Made by a program: the position numbers and the translations under genes. Under the pieces are notes generated by a model. The model worked only from the letters and a program-made list of their open reading frames with translations, was not told the DNA's origin and made no database searches. This document shows, piece by piece, positions 7,540-15,028 of a stretch of DNA of 47,653 nucleotides. Source of the stretch: an uncultured Eubacterium sp. (GTDB lineage Bacteria > Bacillota_A > Clostridia > Lachnospirales > Lachnospiraceae); the NCBI GenBank assembly GCA_948468465.1, contig CAOKJJ010000011.1:1-47653 (forward strand). The letters run 5' to 3'. Numbering within the stretch: the first letter of the stretch is position 1; every line of letters begins with the position of its first letter.

Positions 7540-8325
7540 ATGAAATTGGCTGCAGTTGGCGATAACTGTATGGATGTATATGAAAATATAGGAAAGGCAT
7601 ATCCGGGCGGCAATCCGGTAAATGTAGCGGTATATTTTGTGCGCCTTGGCGGAGAAGCCTCTTATACAGGCGTTGTTGGATCAGACCAGTATGGCACGCT
7701 GATGAAAGACAAAATCGGAGAAAAAGGCGTAGACGTGTCGCATATCCGGTTTGAGGAAGGAAAGACGGCGGTTACCCATGTGGAGCTTGTAGACGGAGAA
7801 CGTGTATTTGGCGAATACGAAGAAGGCGTTCTGGCGGATTTTAAGCTCACAAAGGAAGAAATTGATTTTCTGTGCGGACATGACCTTGTTGTGACAGGGC
7901 TGTGGGGGAATATCCATCAAGATCTGGAACAGATACATAACAGAGGAGTTTTCACCGCTTTTGACGCGGCGACACGCCCGGACGATGAAGCGGCACAGAC
8001 TGCGATCCCGGCGACGGATTATCTGTTTTTTGCTGCGGACGACGGAGATACGCCAGCGCTCAGGGAGCAGATGCGGCAAATCCACGCACGCGGGCCGAAG
8101 CTTGTGATTACGACATTGGGCGACAAAGGGAGCATTGTATATGACGGGGAACAGTTTCACACGTTTGGCATCATTCCATGCAATGTCGTAGATACGATGG
8201 GCGCGGGAGACAGCTATATCGCCGGATTTTTAAAAGGAATATTAGAAGGAAAGACAGTAGAGGAATGTATGAAAGCAGGCGCGGCAAATTCCAGCGTGAC
8301 TTTGGAATATAACGGCGCCTGGTAG
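7540..8325 (+). CDS. frlD: Fructoselysine 6-kinase (FrlD)
   Basis: A 261-aa PfkB-family kinase and the orthodox FrlD of the locus. It should phosphorylate fructoselysine to fructoselysine-6-phosphate with ATP. Matching features are MKLAAVGDNCMDVYE, GGNPVNVAVY (substrate binding), VELVDGERVFGEYEEGVLADF, VVDTMGAGDSYIAGF (catalytic Asp) and the characteristic ending YNGAW. Two ATGs are available. The one at 7540 is preferred because GGAGGG lies 6 bp upstream, while it directly abuts the ATG at 7534. The gene is sandwiched between two GntR genes with gaps of 16 and 19 bp. Confidence 0.9.
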   Translation: MKLAAVGDNCMDVYENIGKAYPGGNPVNVAVYFVRLGGEASYTGVVGSDQYGTLMKDKIGEKGVDVSHIRFEEGKTAVTHVELVDGERVFGEYEEGVLADFKLTKEEIDFLCGHDLVVTGLWGNIHQDLEQIHNRGVFTAFDAATRPDDEAAQTAIPATDYLFFAADDGDTPALREQMRQIHARGPKLVITTLGDKGSIVYDGEQFHTFGIIPCNVVDTMGAGDSYIAGFLKGILEGKTVEECMKAGAANSSVTLEYNGAW

Positions 8326-8344
8326 GAAAAGGGGGACGTTTGTT

Positions 8345-9073
8345 TTGTCAGAATCAACAGGAGTAGACTATTTGACACCGGTATATATTCAGCTGCGGGA
8401 GGTCGTGCGGTCAAAAATAGAAGATGGGGAATATGCTCCAGGCACTGCGATACCGTCGGAACATGCGCTTGCAGATACTTATGGCGTCAATCGCCTGACG
8501 GTACGCAATGCGATTGACGCTCTGGTGAACGAAGGATTGTTAAAGCGCGTAAAGGGCAAAGGCGTTTATGTGATGGCCAAATATGAGCGTGATCTGGAAG
8601 TGCTCGGCGGATTTTCACAGACAATGAAAGACCGAAATGTCTTATCCGGCAAAAAGATTCTGCAAAAAGGCCAGAGACTGGCCGGAGAAAAATATGCGTC
8701 CATTTTGAATATCCAAAAAGATGATTTGATTTATTATATTAAGCGTCTGGACTATGCGGATGAGGAGCCGATCGCTCTGCAGGAAATTTTTATCCCGTAT
8801 AATCTGGTGCCGAATGTGGAAAATATAGATCTTTCCGTGTTCAGCATGTTTGAAATCTACAAGTTTTACGGGATTAATCCGGTAAGGGCCTGGCAGGTGC
8901 TGGATCTGGCTCAGCTGACACAGTCCGACGCGAGAATGATTAATATTAACAAAGAACAGACCGTATTTTTGTTCTCGTGTACGACTTATGATGAGAAAAA
9001 TATGGTAATCGAATATTCGAGATCCTACACGAGGGGGGATAAATGCAATTTTACGGTCCATTTCCATAAATAA
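8345..9073 (+). CDS. GntR-family regulator with UTRA domain (second copy)
   Basis: A 242-aa GntR/HutC-type regulator starting at TTG 8345, behind AAAGGGGGA at good spacing. The winged helix is at about residues 10-78 (YIQLREVVRSKIEDGEY, then IPSEHALADTYGVNRLTVRNAI and wing KGKGVYVM). The UTRA domain is at about 95-240, with YYIKRLDYADEEPIALQE and VIEYSRSYTRGDKCNFTVH. This ending resembles FrlR/NagR-type proteins more than the first regulator does. It sits directly before the deglycase gene and may be the true FrlR analogue. Confidence 0.88.
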   Translation: MSESTGVDYLTPVYIQLREVVRSKIEDGEYAPGTAIPSEHALADTYGVNRLTVRNAIDALVNEGLLKRVKGKGVYVMAKYERDLEVLGGFSQTMKDRNVLSGKKILQKGQRLAGEKYASILNIQKDDLIYYIKRLDYADEEPIALQEIFIPYNLVPNVENIDLSVFSMFEIYKFYGINPVRAWQVLDLAQLTQSDARMININKEQTVFLFSCTTYDEKNMVIEYSRSYTRGDKCNFTVHFHK

Positions 9074-9091
9074 TTCAGGGAGGACAATAAC

Positions 9092-10105
9092 ATGTTGAAA
9101 TTTGATGAACGTAAGCAGATAGACAGCGTTAACGGAGGACTGGCTTTAAGAGGCGAGATTGAAAAGGTGGTAGACGAAATACAGGCCAAAGGCTTTGACG
9201 GCATCTTTTTTATCGGCATCGGCGGCACATGGGCTTCCAGCCTTCAGGTAGAAGTGTATATGAGAGGAAGAAGCGCGCTTCCTGTTTATGTGGAAAATGC
9301 GGCTGAGTTCATTACAACTGGAAATAAACGTTTTACAAAAGATTCGGTCGTTATTTTCTCTTCTGTGACCGGAAGCACGGAAGAGATGGTAAAGGCAGTT
9401 GAAAAAGCAAAACAGACAGGCGCGAGAGTATTTGGATTTGTAGATAAAGCAGATGCCGAGATCGTAAAGCTCTGCGACTGGTGCATTTCTTATCCGGAAA
9501 ACGAGCAGCTTAAATTTTTCATGACCGCAAACCGCCTGATGCATAACAATGGGGAATTTCCGGAATATGACGCTTATAATAAGGAAATGGAAGCGCATTT
9601 GGCAGAAGCGTTAGTTGCGGTAGAGAAAAAAGCTGACGAGTGGGCAGCAGATTACGCAAAGGAAATTTATGCTTATGTCAAGGCAAATCCAGACATGCCG
9701 CATTACTTTGTAGGCAGCGGCGATCAGTGGGGCGCTACCTACTCTTATGCAATGTGCTACTGGGAAGAGCAGCTTTGGATTCGGACAAAATCCATTACCT
9801 GTGCAGAATTTTTCCATGGCATGCTGGAAGTCGTCGAAGCGGAAACACCGGTGACGCTGTTTATGGGCGAAGATGAGCAGCGTCCGTTGGCAGAGCGTGT
9901 TGCCGGATTCCTGCCGAAGGTATGCAAAAATTATACGATCATTGACAGCAAAGATTATGAACTGGAAGGAATCAGCGAACAGTTCCGCGGCTCCATCTCG
10001 CATCTGGTCATGCATGCGGTGAATAACCGTGTGGATGCGCACTTAGAAGACGAGTTCAGACATCCGATGGTGATCCGCAGATATTATCGCCAGTTTGCGT
10101 ATTAA
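9092..10105 (+). CDS. frlB: SIS-domain Amadori deglycase (FrlB-like)
   Basis: A 337-aa tandem-SIS phosphosugar protein. FrlB-family deglycases split fructoselysine-6-phosphate into lysine and glucose-6-phosphate in the cytosol. The first SIS domain has FFIGIGGTWASS and the phosphate loop SSVTGSTEEM (90-99). The second has VGSGDQWGATYSYA and TCAEFFHGMLEVVE, where E239 and H242 fall where the family has its catalytic Glu and His. The C-terminus RRYYRQFAY parallels FrlB's RRYY ending. Overall similarity to E. coli FrlB is modest, so fructosyl-asparagine or glucoselysine-type deglycation is also possible. The start follows CAGGGAGGAC. It is the last gene before the terminator. Confidence 0.82.
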   Translation: MLKFDERKQIDSVNGGLALRGEIEKVVDEIQAKGFDGIFFIGIGGTWASSLQVEVYMRGRSALPVYVENAAEFITTGNKRFTKDSVVIFSSVTGSTEEMVKAVEKAKQTGARVFGFVDKADAEIVKLCDWCISYPENEQLKFFMTANRLMHNNGEFPEYDAYNKEMEAHLAEALVAVEKKADEWAADYAKEIYAYVKANPDMPHYFVGSGDQWGATYSYAMCYWEEQLWIRTKSITCAEFFHGMLEVVEAETPVTLFMGEDEQRPLAERVAGFLPKVCKNYTIIDSKDYELEGISEQFRGSISHLVMHAVNNRVDAHLEDEFRHPMVIRRYYRQFAY

Positions 10106-10136
10106 GAGGGAAACTGCATTCCCGATATAAAAATAA

Positions 10137-10177
10137 CGTTTTGGCCATGCGTAACCGCCTGGCTAAAACGCTTTTTT
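10137..10177 (+). terminator. Rho-independent terminator of the Amadori operon
   Basis: CGTTTTGGCC (10137-10146) pairs with GGCTAAAACG (10161-10170), with one G-U pair, and is followed by CTTTTTT. It lies 31 bp after the deglycase stop codon. Confidence 0.85.
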
Positions 10178-10263
10178 GTGGTTCTTGAAAAATGATTTTA
10201 ATTTTTAAGATTATATGTTATTCTATTAAAACAGACAGAAATTTGTGGAAAGAAGGTGTTTTT

Positions 10264-11637
10264 TTGAGCAGCCGTGCAACATTATCGTACAGACAACAGG
10301 CCGGACTTGTGTTAAGGCTCAGCATTCCGGCGATTTTGGCGGAGATCAGTTCGATTGTTATGCAGTACATAGATGCGGCCATGGTTGGCAGCCTTGGAAA
10401 AAACGCGACGGCTTCGATTGGGCTGATGTCCAGCTCGACATGGCTGGTTGGGGGAATCTGCATCAGTGCGGCGATGGGGTTTTCGGTGCAGACAGCGCAT
10501 AATATCGGAGCGAAGGATGCAGCGGCGGCAAGGGATGTTTTGCGTCAGTCGCTGTTAATTACGTCGCTGACTGCGCTGTTTTTGTCTGTTTCCTGTGTGC
10601 TGATCAGTCACAGCCTGCCGCATTGGCTGGGCGGTGAAGAAGCAATATGCCAGGATGCGTCCAGGTATTTTTTTATTTATGCCTGTGCGCTGCCTGCGGT
10701 GCAGCTTCGGCAGCTGGGAGGAAGTATGCTGCAGTGCAGCGGCGATATGAAAACGCCCAGTTTTTTAAACGCTTTGATGTGTGTGCTGGATGTGGTGTTT
10801 AATTATTTTCTGATTTTTCCGTCGGGAACGGTTCAGGCGGGCGGCCTGCGGATTGCTTTGCCGGGAGCCGGGATGGGCGTGGCAGGTGCGGCGCTTGGAA
10901 CGGCGCTTTCGGAGGCTGTGACAGCGGCGGCAATGCTGTATATGCTTTGCGTGCGGTCTGAGACGATGCGGCTGACCAGGAAGGGGAGCTGGGCGCTGAA
11001 CCCGCAATGCATGAAGAAAGCGGTCCGCATCGCGCTGCCAATGGCGTTTGAACACGGGATCGTCAGCGGGGCGCAGATTGTGTCCACGAAGATCGTGTCG
11101 CCGCTTGGAACGGTATCTGTGGCAGCAAATTCACTGGCGGTTACGGCAGAAAGCCTTTGCTATATGCCGGGGTATGGAGTGGCGTCTGCGGCGACGACAC
11201 TCGTAGGCCAGAGCATTGGCGCCAGGGAAAAAGAGCAGGCGCGGGGGTTTGCGCGGCTGTCGGTTTTGCTGGGAGCTTTGATGATGTCAGTGGCCGCGTG
11301 TGTTATGTTTGTGTTTGCGCCCCAGATGTTTGCGGTATTAACGCCGGATCAGACGGTGCGCCGTCTGGGGGTAAAGGTGCTGCGCATTGAGGCGTTTGCG
11401 GAGCCGATGTTTGCCTGCTCGATTGTGGCTGCCGGGGCGCTTAGAGGCGCTGGAGATACGCTCGTGCCGAGTGTGATGAATCTGCTTAGCATGTGGGGCA
11501 TCCGGATTACGATGGCAGCGTTTTTAGCGCCGCGGATAGGACTTACGGGAGTATGGATTGCGATGTGTGTGGAGCTGTGTATACGAGGGGCGCTGTTTCT
11601 TGTGCGGCTGTTTCGGGAGAAGTGGCTGGAGGTGTAA
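10264..11637 (+). CDS. MATE-family efflux transporter
   Basis: A 457-aa multidrug and toxic-compound extrusion transporter with about twelve membrane segments in two related halves. It is expected to export cationic or organic compounds using a sodium or proton gradient. Family features are the first helix IPAILAEISSIVMQYIDAAMVGSLG, then LGGSMLQCSGDMKTP, and in the second half GYGVASAATTLVGQSIGAREKEQAR and AAGALRGAGDTLVPS. The start is the TTG at 10264, since AGAAGGTG lies just upstream; a longer ATG-initiated frame has no ribosome site. The gene stands alone between the operon terminator and a convergent histidine kinase gene 24 bp away. Its substrate is unknown. Confidence 0.92.
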   Translation: MSSRATLSYRQQAGLVLRLSIPAILAEISSIVMQYIDAAMVGSLGKNATASIGLMSSSTWLVGGICISAAMGFSVQTAHNIGAKDAAAARDVLRQSLLITSLTALFLSVSCVLISHSLPHWLGGEEAICQDASRYFFIYACALPAVQLRQLGGSMLQCSGDMKTPSFLNALMCVLDVVFNYFLIFPSGTVQAGGLRIALPGAGMGVAGAALGTALSEAVTAAAMLYMLCVRSETMRLTRKGSWALNPQCMKKAVRIALPMAFEHGIVSGAQIVSTKIVSPLGTVSVAANSLAVTAESLCYMPGYGVASAATTLVGQSIGAREKEQARGFARLSVLLGALMMSVAACVMFVFAPQMFAVLTPDQTVRRLGVKVLRIEAFAEPMFACSIVAAGALRGAGDTLVPSVMNLLSMWGIRITMAAFLAPRIGLTGVWIAMCVELCIRGALFLVRLFREKWLEV

Positions 11638-11661
11638 AAGCCGGGTTTTAACAAACAGGGT

Positions 11662-12954
11662 TTATGAAAATTTTGCAAACAAAATAAGACGAAAAATGCC
11701 ATTTTCACAAAAACAGTCAATCGAGCCGTCAATCTTTTCTGAGAATGCCAGGGCGCTTTGCATGCCAAGACCATGATTTTTGCCTTTATTGCTTTTCGGA
11801 AGGCCGGTGAGCGGATCGAAGGTGATTTCTTCATCAAATGCATTTTGGGTCTGTATAAACAGCTCACTGTTTGAGCAGTGAACGATAATGTCCACTTTTC
11901 TTTTTTCCGGTTTGAAATTTTTGACTCCAATCAGGGCGTTTTCAAACAGGTTTGCGATGACTGCCGTAAATTCATAATTGTTAACCGGAAGTTCTTTTTC
12001 TACGGCAAGATCCAGATGAACGTAAATATGCAGATCTTCTGCGCGTTTCATCATATTGGAAATGATTGTATTGACCATCAGGTTGCTGCAGTATTTTACA
12101 ATTTTGTTTTCATCGGTAACGTCATCTATATAAGCCAATGTCCTGCGGATTTCATCATATTCCTGCTGGTCCAGCAGATGATGGATCATATTGGAAAAAT
12201 GGCGCATGTCATGACGCAGTATTTTTAAATTCTGCTCCGATTGTTCTACCAGATAAAACTGGTTTTCCAGGCCTTTAATATAAGATTCAAATAATATGTT
12301 TTTCAAATAAATATTTTTTTGTGCCGTTTCGCTTTCTGCATAGTGCAGTACTACAATGTAAGAAACAACCATCGTTATAATCAGAAACAAAATTCCTGGG
12401 ATATTTTGAGGATATTCGTACAATGAATTTGGAAAAGAGGCAATAAAAGTAAAGCTGCAGTAAAAAAACACAGGAATCAGACAAAGCTGCCACCAGCCTT
12501 TCGTATATTCTTTTTCGTATTGCCGGAGCCAGATGTCGTGGATGCTGATATATAAAATGTATAAAAATACAACATGTATCGTAAAACTCCCAACAAGGGC
12601 AAGCAGCTGGCTTCCCGTGTAAATATACACGACGCATGCCAGAATGCTTCCAATAGTAACATAATTGGAAGCGCTCAGATCTATAAAAAGGACTTTTGTA
12701 TTTCGTTTTTTGGATATAAGAAAGCCGGTCGACTGCGTGAGGACAATTTGAAAAACTGTTACACAAACAAAGCACAGGTCACTGTCCGGGTACACATTTA
12801 ATTTTAAATAATCCGTTACAGTCAATAAGAAAAGAGAAACAATGCAGATGCATCTGGTGGCAGTTTTGGAATAACGGTGTGTAATAAACAAGTACAAAAA
12901 AACCATCGAAAATAAATGGCTGATCATGTATGAGTAATTGCTGAAATAATCCAT
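11662..12954 (-). CDS. GHKL sensor histidine kinase (AgrC-like)
   Basis: A 430-aa membrane sensor kinase of the AgrC/HPK10 group. About six hydrophobic segments occupy residues 10-205. A dimerisation helix with LRHDMRHFSNM (phospho-acceptor about H248) follows, then a GHKL ATPase domain with the N-box NLFENAL (335-341) and G-box GKNHGLGMQSA. AgrC-type kinases sense extracellular peptides and phosphorylate a LytTR regulator, encoded here 11 bp upstream in the same transcript. The ATG follows AGGAAGG. No agrB/agrD-like peptide genes are visible nearby, so the signal is unknown. Confidence 0.9.
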   Translation of the reverse strand: MDYFSNYSYMISHLFSMVFLYLFITHRYSKTATRCICIVSLFLLTVTDYLKLNVYPDSDLCFVCVTVFQIVLTQSTGFLISKKRNTKVLFIDLSASNYVTIGSILACVVYIYTGSQLLALVGSFTIHVVFLYILYISIHDIWLRQYEKEYTKGWWQLCLIPVFFYCSFTFIASFPNSLYEYPQNIPGILFLIITMVVSYIVVLHYAESETAQKNIYLKNILFESYIKGLENQFYLVEQSEQNLKILRHDMRHFSNMIHHLLDQQEYDEIRRTLAYIDDVTDENKIVKYCSNLMVNTIISNMMKRAEDLHIYVHLDLAVEKELPVNNYEFTAVIANLFENALIGVKNFKPEKRKVDIIVHCSNSELFIQTQNAFDEEITFDPLTGLPKSNKGKNHGLGMQSALAFSEKIDGSIDCFCENGIFRLILFAKFS

Positions 12955-12965
12955 AATATGCCTTC

Positions 12966-13700
12966 CTATTGGTACTGTCCGGATACAAATAAAAGATATT
13001 GCCTTTTTACATTGGACGTATTTTTTTTGCTGACAGGTATATTAGCCCCGCTGCTCATAATAATGCTGCTGCCATCCAATTTTTTAACATGATTTAAGTT
13101 AATTAAAAAAGATTTATGTACCTGCAGAAAACATTTGTTGCGAAGCAGTTCTCCCAGCTCATCTTCGAATGATTTGCGGATAAAGATACTTGTAATTACG
13201 CTGCCGTCTGTCATATGCACGCTTAACATCCGGGAAGCATTTTCCACATATTCGATCTTGGAACAGGATACGGACTGCAGCCCATGTTTGGTTTTGATCG
13301 GATACATAGGGCCTTTTTTCAGCTCTGCATAAGAAAAAGCAAAGTCCAAAGCTTCGAAAAATTGTTTTGCCTGTACAGGCTTTAACAGATATCTTGCAGC
13401 ATGGATATGAAACGCGTCAAGCGCAAAATCATCGGACGATGTAATATAAATAATCGCGATGTCGCTGTTTATTTTGCGGATTTCATTGCCAAGGTCGATA
13501 CCGGTTGTCTGCGACATAAGAATATCGAGAATGTAGATATCCGCCAGTTCCTGCTTTTGAATTTTTTTATAAAGCTCTGAGGAATTTGAAAATTTTTCCA
13601 CTTGAAAGTCTGCATTGGGATTTAATTCTTTATATTTTTCAAGCAGGCTTTCTAGTGTGATCAAATCCTTCATACTGTCGTCACAAATTGTTATTTTCAT
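12966..13700 (-). CDS. LytTR-family response regulator (AgrA-like)
   Basis: A 244-aa response regulator. The receiver domain (1-120) has the acidic pair CDD (7-8), phospho-acceptor D59 in YILDILMSQTTGID, and K107 in YLLKP. The LytTR DNA-binding domain (about 140-240) has KIEYVENASRMLSVHM, CFLQVHKSFLINLNHV and the ending IPVSKKNTSNVKRQYL. It is the first gene of a two-gene leftward operon with the sensor kinase. GAGGA lies 7 bp before the ATG. A terminator-like hairpin lies immediately upstream of this site, so expression may be attenuated. Confidence 0.92.
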   Translation of the reverse strand: MKITICDDSMKDLITLESLLEKYKELNPNADFQVEKFSNSSELYKKIQKQELADIYILDILMSQTTGIDLGNEIRKINSDIAIIYITSSDDFALDAFHIHAARYLLKPVQAKQFFEALDFAFSYAELKKGPMYPIKTKHGLQSVSCSKIEYVENASRMLSVHMTDGSVITSIFIRKSFEDELGELLRNKCFLQVHKSFLINLNHVKKLDGSSIIMSSGANIPVSKKNTSNVKRQYLLFVSGQYQ

Positions 13701-13711
13701 GATAATATCCT

Positions 13712-13756
13712 CAAAAAATACTGCAAAACGCGGATTCGCCGAACGTTTTGCAGTAT
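13712..13756 (-). terminator. Terminator-like hairpin in the regulator gene leader
   Basis: Read on the minus strand, ATACTGCAAAACG (13744-13756) pairs perfectly over 13 bp with CGTTTTGCAGTAT (13718-13730), and TTTTTT follows directly. The stem lies between the promoter and the ribosome binding site of the LytTR gene. It has the form of an intrinsic terminator but sits in a 5' leader, so attenuation is the simplest reading. A repressor dyad is the alternative. Confidence 0.65.
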
Positions 13757-13775
13757 GGTTGTTGTTGTTTTTATG

Positions 13776-13804
13776 ATTATAACACAGTCTTTTGTAAAAA
13801 TCCA
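13776..13804 (-). promoter_or_regulatory. Promoter of the two-component operon
   Basis: On the minus strand, TGGATT (13799-13804), a 17-bp spacer and TATAAT (13776-13781) with an extended TGT upstream. The -35 is weak and the -10 perfect. The predicted RNA begins about 10 bases before the leader hairpin. Confidence 0.55.
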
Positions 13805-13857
13805 GAGTTATCTGTCGGAATTTGAAGATTCCGATTTTAATGGCTATTATGAAACTG

Positions 13858-14049
13858 TTATTCTTTAATTACATCAATATCAGTAAGATTTACACCAGCA
13901 ACATTTAATATTGCTTTTAAAGATAGATAATCTGATTTTAATTCAGTGTATGTTTTGGTAGCGTTTTCTTCTTTTGCAACCATCATACATTTTTGGATCC
14001 TTTGAAATTGCAGAATGGTATCTCTTATTATTTCAGTACTATTTGGCAT
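13858..14049 (-). CDS. Small conserved protein, 63 aa, unknown function
   Basis: A 63-aa, probably helical, soluble protein. It has a paralogue in this window at 21680-21868. Shared residues run through most of the length: EII near the start, then IQ, AKTY/TKTY, LKxDYLxLKAxLN and the ending GVNLxxIDxIKE. I do not recognise a named family. AAGGAAAGTAGGTGA precedes the ATG, and the end of the coding region is conserved in the paralogue, so it is very probably real. It diverges from the CIRCE-controlled operon, and its paralogue lies just beyond that operon's terminator. No membrane segment or metal motif is seen. Confidence 0.78.
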   Translation of the reverse strand: MPNSTEIIRDTILQFQRIQKCMMVAKEENATKTYTELKSDYLSLKAILNVAGVNLTDIDVIKE

Positions 14050-14088
14050 ATAGTCACCTACTTTCCTTAATTTTTATTTAATAATTTT

Positions 14089-14118
14089 ATTGTATCAGAT
14101 AAATTACGGTGCTGTAAA
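14089..14118 (-). promoter_or_regulatory. Promoter of the 63-aa protein gene
   Basis: On the minus strand, TTTACA (14113-14118), an 18-bp spacer and TACAAT (14089-14094) with TG at the extended -10 position. The 5' leader would be about 30 nt. Confidence 0.55.
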
Positions 14119-14160
14119 GTCTTATTTATTACGTAATCAGTCAACCATTGACCGAAACGT

Positions 14161-14252
14161 GTAACAGTTCAGTTAACCCTTGAACTGTTACGCATCCGGC
14201 CATTGAAAATCGCTTCGCGATGGGCCGGATGCCTGCAGCCACATGAAAATGT
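14161..14252. repeat. Palindromic repeat, copy A (shorter form)
   Basis: Two adjacent hairpins: GTAACAGTTCA (14161-14171) with TGAACTGTTAC (14181-14191), then GCATCCGGCC (14192-14201) with GGCCGGATGC (14223-14232), the latter containing an inner ATCGC-TTC-GCGAT. The same sequence recurs inverted at 43645-43728, nearly identical over about 85 bp. Copy A lacks the third hairpin and the far TGAACTGTTAC end present in copy B. It lies 20 bp upstream of the -35 box of the citrate synthase operon. Together with the sites on either side, it accounts for most of the 436-bp gap 14050-14485. Confidence 0.85.
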
Positions 14253-14271
14253 TAAAAAAATATAAAATCTA

Positions 14272-14299
14272 TTGACATCTGAAAAAATAACTATATAAT
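14272..14299 (+). promoter_or_regulatory. Strong promoter of the citrate synthase operon
   Basis: TTGACA (14272-14277), a 16-bp spacer and TATAAT (14294-14299) match both consensus boxes. Transcription should begin near 14306, giving a leader of about 180 nt that contains the CIRCE element. Confidence 0.8.
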
Positions 14300-14331
14300 C
14301 TATTAAATACATAGATATTTATCATCTCGGA

Positions 14332-14358
14332 TTAGCACTCATAGCAAAAGAGTGCTAA
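14332..14358 (+). promoter_or_regulatory. CIRCE element (HrcA operator)
   Basis: TTAGCACTC (14332-14340), nine bases, GAGTGCTAA (14350-14358): a perfect CIRCE inverted repeat. HrcA binds this site to repress groESL and dnaK operons in Firmicutes. It lies about 26 bp after the predicted start point, as is common for CIRCE. No chaperone gene is nearby; the downstream genes are a MarR-like regulator, citrate synthase and metabolic enzymes. Confidence 0.93.
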
Positions 14359-14485
14359 CAATGCATGATCGCCGTAATGGAATCCTATATTCTACGTTTT
14401 ATCTGCAGAACAGCAAAATTCTACCATCAAACATAATCAGGAACGAAATCCTAACTGAATCATTGCAATTATAAGGAGGTTTTTT

Positions 14486-15028
14486 ATGGAATTTAACGAA
14501 CTGGAAGAAACTGGAAGGAAAGCAGAAATTGCTGAACCGGATATCGGCAGGCTTTCACATGAGCTGACTTATCATAAATATTTGATGAATAATGACAAAA
14601 TCCGCAGCTTTTTGCAAAAACTGAGCATACCGGAGTATTTGGCGATGCATATTATTAAGGAAAGTGAACAGACAGATGATATATACGCCGGCAGGACTTA
14701 TTTAAAAGATATCGCGGATAAAATGCAGCGTTCCATCCGCCAGACGTCGCGGATGGTAAAGGCACTGCAGGAGAGGGGACTGCTGTCATGGTCGCATGAC
14801 GGAGATGGAAGCGAAGGTACTTATGTTACCATTACGGAATCAGGCAGGAAGATGCTGGAAGAAGAGGAAGCGGCTTTAAAAAAGTATTACGGAAAAGTGA
14901 TTATGAGCTATGGCAGGGAAAATCTCGTGCAGCTTTTGCAGCTGATGAAGCAGCTGGAAACAGTCATGAGTTCAGAATTTGAAGAAATGGAGGCGGATGC
15001 GATTGAAGAACATGAAACAGATGAATGA
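14486..15028 (+). CDS. MarR-like winged-helix regulator
   Basis: A 180-aa protein with a winged-helix DNA-binding domain at about residues 45-130: YLKDIADKMQRSIRQTSRMVKALQERGLLSW is a helix-turn-helix of MarR type, and a basic wing with EGTYVTITESGRKML follows. The flanks are acidic helices suited to dimerisation, and the C-terminus is very acidic. AAGGAGGT lies 5 bp before the ATG. It is the first gene after the strong promoter and CIRCE site and overlaps the citrate synthase start, implying translational coupling. It may control this operon. The ligand is unknown. Confidence 0.8.
   Translation: MEFNELEETGRKAEIAEPDIGRLSHELTYHKYLMNNDKIRSFLQKLSIPEYLAMHIIKESEQTDDIYAGRTYLKDIADKMQRSIRQTSRMVKALQERGLLSWSHDGDGSEGTYVTITESGRKMLEEEEAALKKYYGKVIMSYGRENLVQLLQLMKQLETVMSSEFEEMEADAIEEHETDE

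Noticed and set aside
12287..12775. A 162-codon leftward frame in the sensor-kinase gene.
   Set aside because: It is a shifted frame of the kinase's membrane region; kinase motifs upstream and downstream are in the longer frame.
14161..14252. The double hairpin as a CRISPR-like or riboswitch feature of the citrate synthase operon.
   Set aside because: It lies upstream of the -35 box, so it is not in the transcript, and a second copy exists at an unrelated site.
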